DNA of 9,574 bases from assembly GCA_003697065.1 (NCBI GenBank), contig RFFY01000201.1, positions 1 to 9,574 of the forward strand. Direction: 5' to 3'. This DNA comes from Actinomyces sp. GTDB lineage: Bacteria > Actinomycetota > Acidimicrobiia > Acidimicrobiales > Aldehydirespiratoraceae. Below the pieces are notes generated by a model that saw only the letters and a program-made list of their open reading frames with translations, had not been told where the DNA came from and ran no database searches. Positions 7,201 through 9,574 of this stretch are shown here, piece after piece (the first letter of the stretch is position 1; each line of letters starts with the position of its first letter). A program made the position numbers and the translations under genes.

Positions 7201-7404
7201 CTGGAGGTGACGGACCGCATCGAGCTGGTCGTCGACACCGACCCCGAGCTGGCCGCCGCCCTACGCGCCCACGAGCCCTACGTCGCCGAGCAGGTTCTCG
7301 CCGTCGGTGTCGAGCTGGGGCCCGTCGACGAGGACCGGGGTCTCCACGTCACCGAGACCCGGATCGAGGACCATCCGGTCCGTCTGGGCCTCCGCCGCGT
7401 CTGA
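4201..7404 (+). CDS. ileS: Isoleucyl-tRNA synthetase, type-2-like
   Basis: A 1067-residue class Ia aminoacyl-tRNA synthetase that charges tRNA-Ile with isoleucine in the cytosol and edits misactivated valine. Seen in order: the HIGH signature as HHGH (62-65, within GLPHHGHL), GWDCHGLPAE (91-100), and the CP1 editing domain with GTGVVHLAPGFGEDD (334-348). Next come WSISRNRFWG (466-475), the KMSKS loop as KLSKK (616-620, within DGSKLSKKLRNY), then the anticodon-binding helical domain and a C-terminal extension. HxGH with Ala after GLP, the KLSKK loop and the absence of any Cys after C782 (so no C-terminal zinc site) point to the eukaryote-like type 2 group rather than the usual bacterial type 1. 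Type 2 enzymes are known for low sensitivity to mupirocin, but resistance here is not shown. The length suits the group. The ATG has GAGGA with five-base spacing and an upstream -10 at 4161. Confidence 0.97.
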   Translation: MNDVRHQAPYPQVGEPDFPAIEHRILDWWDAEKIFRRSVEQRPADREYVFYDGPPFANGLPHHGHLLTGYVKDVVPRYWTMRGYRVERRFGWDCHGLPAEMEAEKELPVSGRADIIEYGIDRFNDHCRTSVLRYTEQWRETVRRQARWVDFDNDYKTMDLPYMESVMWAFKRLWDAGLVYEAYRVMPYSWGAQTPLSNFEIRLDDATRPRQDPAITVTFDLDPRPGDPGPLRILAWTTTPWTLPSNLALAVGPDVTYALMAETGPDGDETVYVLAADAVSRYEAQLADARQVGTVTGAELVGRTYRPLFDYFADRRERGAFRILAADFVDTAEGTGVVHLAPGFGEDDQVVCEANGIELVVPVDDAGAFTDEVPDWAGMNVFDANPLIVRHLKEAGRIVRHDTYTHNYPHCWRTDTPIIYRAVSSWYVKVTAIRERLLELNQQINWVPEHVRDGRFGMWLAGARDWSISRNRFWGSPIPVWKSDDPDHPRIDVYGSLDEIERDFGVRPDDLHRPFIDELVRPNPDDPTGRSMMRRVPEVLDCWFESGSMPYAQVHYPFENTDWFEGHFPADFIVEYINQTRGWFYTLHVLAGALFDKPAFQNVICHGILLAADGSKLSKKLRNYTEPTEIFETKGADALRWYFMSSNIVRGGDARISDHAIDEVIRRVMLPVWNAYSFFTLYANAEGYRARRRTDSPALLDRYILAKTRTLVAAVTERMDAYDLPGATAEIQGFIDALNNWYIRRSRERFWGTGGERVDETGTPTGDPAAFDTLYTVLTTLCQVAAPFLPLLTEEIWRGLTGGDSDAADSVHLTDWPSLDELPADDALVATMDRLRQAASAALRLREETGLRVRLPLASLTVAGRDVASLEPYADLLADEVNVKAVHLTDDIGGLARFVLRPDGKVLGPRLGKAVQEVFAAARAGDWEAGDDGTIRVAGQVLQPGEYSLALESADGVTAAALPTNDAVVTLDTEVTPELEAEGLARDLVRHVQQARRDAGLEVTDRIELVVDTDPELAAALRAHEPYVAEQVLAVGVELGPVDEDRGLHVTETRIEDHPVRLGLRRV

Positions 7405-7433
7405 CCACCGGCCGTCCCCGGCCCGGCGTCGGG

Positions 7434-7538
7434 TCACCGCAGACGCCGTCGGGTTCGTGCCCGATGAGCCGCCGGATCACCGCAGACGCCGTCGGGTTCG
7501 TGCCCGATGAGCTGCCGGGTCACCGCAGACGCTGTCGG
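7434..7538. repeat. 43-bp tandem repeat, 2.4 copies, reaching into the permease 3' end
   Basis: Copies start with TCACCGCAGACG at 7434, 7477 and 7520, an exact 43-base period. Copies 1 and 2 differ at only two positions (c/t near base 37 and the last base). Copy 3 is partial (about 19 bases, one mismatch) and is the stop codon and last codons of the permease gene on the minus strand. Each full copy contains TCGGG-TTCGTG-CCCGA, a five-base stem with a six-base loop (7449-7464 and 7492-7507). It fills most of the 115-base convergent gap between ileS and the permease gene. Confidence 0.9.
7449..7507. terminator. Two repeat-borne hairpins between convergent genes
   Basis: The identical inverted repeats TCGGG-TTCGTG-CCCGA at 7449-7464 and 7492-7507 lie between the ileS stop (7404) and the permease stop (7520-7522, minus strand). 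They could act as a bidirectional terminator. The stems are short and have no T tract, so this is a weak call based mainly on position. Confidence 0.3.
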
Positions 7539-9079
7539 AGGGCCAGGCTCACCGTGTCGATGGCGGCGGTGACCACCACCAGGGCCAGCACGACCGAGGT
7601 CACCGCGGCCAGGTCGCGGGCCGCCAGGTGGTCGCGGACGAGCTGGCCGAGCCCGCCGGCCCCGACCACGCCCACCATGAGGGTGTCGCGCACCACCACC
7701 TCCCAGCGGTACAGGCTCAAGGCGGCGAGGCGGGACGCCGCCTCGGGCAGGTCCCCGTAAAGGAGAGCGCGCAGAGGGGTGGCGCCGAGCCCGACCAGGG
7801 CCGTGCCGTGGCGGTGGCCCCGTTCGGTGACGGCCTCGACGAACAGACGCCCCAGCACCCCGGCCTCGTAGACGCCCAGCGCCACCGCCCCCGGCCACGG
7901 GCCGGGAAACAGCACCAGCACCACCAGAAACGCCCACACCGGCGCCGGCACGGCCCGGGCGAACAGGGCGAGCGCCGCCGTCGCCGCCCGGGGGACGAAC
8001 CCGGCGCCGGGCCGTCCCGCCACCAGGACCACACCCACGGCCACGGCCACGGCGAAACCCGATGCCAGCACCGACATGGCGATCGTGTCGACGGCGGCGC
8101 CGGCCAGGACGCCGAGACCACCCGGACCCGCCCGGGGCGGCCACACCTCGCCGAGGAGTTCGGTCCCGAGGGTACGTGTCCGCGCCGACCACAGGTGGCT
8201 CGGGTGGATCCCGACCACCCACCAGGCGGCGGCGATGCCGGCGACGACCAGCACCACCACGGCGCCGGGCGGGAGCGAACCGACCCGGACCGACCCCCCG
8301 CCGGCCCCGCCGGCCCGCCGGGCCCGGCGCACGAGCGCCGACAGGCCCTCGACCAGGCCCGACAGCACGACCAGGGCACCCAGCAGGGTCCACATCTCGC
8401 CGTAGCGGAGGGTCTGGAAGCTCAGGTCGAGCTGATAGCCGAGCCCGCCGAGCCCCACCACCCCCAGAACGGCCGCCGACCGCAGGGCACACTCGAGGCG
8501 GTAGAAGGCGTAGGACGTCAGCTCGCCCCGAACCCGGGGCAGGATCCCGTAGGCCAGCGCGGGCACGCGGCCCGCACCCCCCGCCCTCAGGGCCCGGTAG
8601 GGGGCGGGGTCGGTCTCGTCGATCGTCTCGGCGAACACCTTCGCCGTCACCGCGCCGAAGGGCACCCCGATGGCGATAACGGCCACCAGGGGATCGAAGC
8701 CGAGCACCTGGACGAAGAGAAGAGCCCAGAGGATCTCGTGCACGGCGCGTGGCACCACGAGCACCAGCGAGGCGAGGCGGGGAAGAGGGGCGTCGCCCCA
8801 CACCAGACGCGACAGGACGAAGGCGCCCGCGGCCCCGAGGACCAGCGACAGGGCCGTGCCCAGGACCGCCACCCCCGCCGTCGTCACCGCCGCGTCGAGG
8901 GTCAGGCGCAGAAAGTCGCCGTCGAGGACGGGGTGGCGGACCGCCGTCCAGAAGCGGGCGAAGCTCGACCATCCCCGTTCGTTGACGACCTCACCGGTCC
9001 CGGCCCGCAGAGCGGCACCGACGAACACGGCGACGCCGATCAGCAGGCCCGTCCGCCGGGAGAGACGCGGCCGCTCCAC
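7520..9079 (-). CDS. PhnE-like ABC transporter permease, two fused permease domains
   Basis: A 519-residue inner-membrane permease that looks like two PhnE-type binding-protein-dependent transport domains joined in one chain. Domain 1 is about residues 10-255 and domain 2 about 270-515. Each has an ATPase-contacting EAA-like loop, at 149-181 (RALRAGGAG core, ending YGILP) and 414-445 (TALVGLGATP core, ending YGDLPE). Each also has the PhnE-like glycine-rich motif, RSAAVLGVVGLGGLGYQL (200-217) and RDTLMVGVVGAGGLGQLV (464-481). A basic, Gly-rich linker at 251-268 joins them. Fused permeases of this kind occur in phosphonate/phosphite-type importers and would supply both membrane subunits of a complete transporter; the substrate is inferred only from family likeness. 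The start is GTG at 9079, with GAGG seven bases upstream overlapping the ATPase stop. The gap to the ATPase gene is nine bases, so the two are co-transcribed and probably translationally coupled. The 3' end has been duplicated downstream. Confidence 0.88.
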   Translation of the reverse strand: MERPRLSRRTGLLIGVAVFVGAALRAGTGEVVNERGWSSFARFWTAVRHPVLDGDFLRLTLDAAVTTAGVAVLGTALSLVLGAAGAFVLSRLVWGDAPLPRLASLVLVVPRAVHEILWALLFVQVLGFDPLVAVIAIGVPFGAVTAKVFAETIDETDPAPYRALRAGGAGRVPALAYGILPRVRGELTSYAFYRLECALRSAAVLGVVGLGGLGYQLDLSFQTLRYGEMWTLLGALVVLSGLVEGLSALVRRARRAGGAGGGSVRVGSLPPGAVVVLVVAGIAAAWWVVGIHPSHLWSARTRTLGTELLGEVWPPRAGPGGLGVLAGAAVDTIAMSVLASGFAVAVAVGVVLVAGRPGAGFVPRAATAALALFARAVPAPVWAFLVVLVLFPGPWPGAVALGVYEAGVLGRLFVEAVTERGHRHGTALVGLGATPLRALLYGDLPEAASRLAALSLYRWEVVVRDTLMVGVVGAGGLGQLVRDHLAARDLAAVTSVVLALVVVTAAIDTVSLALRQRLR

Positions 9080-9086
9080 GAGCGGG

Positions 9087-9090
9087 CCTC
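9087..9090 (-). promoter_or_regulatory. Ribosome binding site deciding the permease GTG start
   Basis: GAGG on the minus strand, seven bases before the GTG at 9079 and overlapping the TGA stop of the ATPase gene. The overlap implies tight translational coupling between the two transporter genes and supports the GTG start. Confidence 0.6.
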
Positions 9091-9574
9091 AGGCCGCGTA
9101 GAGGGCGGCGAGTCGCCGCTCGTCGATCTCGGACGGCCCGGCGTCGAACACCAGGCGCCCGGCGCGCAGGCCGACGAGGCGGGTGGCGTGACGCCGGGCG
9201 AGAGCGGGATCGTGCAGGGCGACGACCACGGTCCGCTCGGCGGTGGGGTCGCACAGGCGACCCAACACGAGATCGCCCGTGCGGGGATCGAGGGAGGCGA
9301 CCGGCTCGTCGGCCAGCACCAGCGCCGCCTGCTGGCGCAGGGCCCGCGCCACCGCCACCCGCTGACGCTCCCCGCCCGACAGCTCGTCGGTGCGACGGTC
9401 GGCCACGCCCGCCAGGTCCAGACCCTCGAGCAGGCGGTCGACCTCGTCCCGGCCCCGGGGGGCGACCAGGGAGATCAGGGCCCGGGCCGTGGACCAGCGG
9501 CCGAGCAGACCGGCGTTGACGTTGTGCACGACGCGCAGCGACCCGACCAGGGGCGGATCCTGTTCGACGAGCCC
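9089..9574 (-). CDS. PhnC-like ABC transporter ATP-binding protein, N-terminus outside window
   Basis: The last 161 residues of an ABC ATPase; the open frame continues past the right edge, so Walker A and the start are missing. Numbering from the first visible residue, the Q-loop glutamine is Q5 (LVEQDPPLVGSLRV). It is followed by VVHNVNAGLLG, like the NVL-A-G-L-G stretch of PhnC-type proteins, the signature LSGGERQ (65-71), Walker B ALVLADEP (84-91, with E90 as catalytic base), the D-loop SLDP (94-97) and the H-loop histidine H121 (VVVALHD). All visible catalytic motifs are intact. It powers import through the fused permease encoded 9 bases downstream. A GTG at 9529 gives a shorter open frame but would remove the Q-loop, so it is not the real start. 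The promoter and any binding-protein gene would lie off the right edge. PhnC likeness is by motif and gene order; substrate is unproven. Confidence 0.9.
   Translation of the reverse strand, partial: GLVEQDPPLVGSLRVVHNVNAGLLGRWSTARALISLVAPRGRDEVDRLLEGLDLAGVADRRTDELSGGERQRVAVARALRQQAALVLADEPVASLDPRTGDLVLGRLCDPTAERTVVVALHDPALARRHATRLVGLRAGRLVFDAGPSEIDERRLAALYAA

Noticed and set aside
7434..7538. CRISPR array
   Set aside because: The 43-base units are directly abutting tandem copies with no unique spacers, and there are no cas genes.
4284..7760. Plus-strand open frame of 1158 codons overlapping ileS in another frame
   Set aside because: Its product is dominated by Arg, Pro and Gly, typical of an off-frame reading in high-GC DNA, and it overlaps a certain gene.

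Overview
The window is very GC-rich chromosomal DNA with strongly G/C-ending codons and actinobacterial-style start regions: TANNNT -10 elements placed 6-8 bases before ATG, GAGG-type ribosome sites and GTG starts. I read it as a high-GC actinobacterium, possibly of the Acidimicrobiia type. The taxon is inferred from composition and gene style only. There are seven protein-coding genes (one cut by the right edge), no RNA genes, no insertion sequences and no CRISPR array.

Left part (1-1800): two minus-strand genes, a double-hotdog thioesterase-like protein followed by a classical short-chain dehydrogenase/reductase. Both look leaderless with their own -10 elements, and two small hairpins lie between them, so they are neighbours of possibly related acyl or alcohol metabolism rather than a clear operon. 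Divergent from them is a 427-residue, 12-helix membrane protein that resembles heme-copper oxidase subunit I but keeps too few histidines for a complete oxidase centre. It ends in a 165-base convergent gap packed with hairpins.

Middle (3400-7404): an uncharacterised 220-residue minus-strand protein and, divergently, ileS for a type-2-like isoleucyl-tRNA synthetase. Their 138-base shared upstream region holds a perfect 14-base palindrome very like the DosR/DevR box of actinobacteria, overlapping a 14-base tandem repeat. It is centred about 43 bases upstream of the uncharacterised gene's ATG, where an activator would sit.

Right part (7405-9574): ileS converges on a minus-strand PhnC/PhnE-like ABC transporter. 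A truncated ATPase is followed 9 bases later by a fused, two-domain permease. The 115-base gap between ileS and the permease contains a 43-base tandem repeat whose third, partial copy is the last codons and stop of the permease gene.

I see no clear multi-gene novel system. The points most worth a second look are the DosR-like box with its unknown gene, the heme-oxidase-like orphan membrane protein, and the gene-end-derived tandem repeat.
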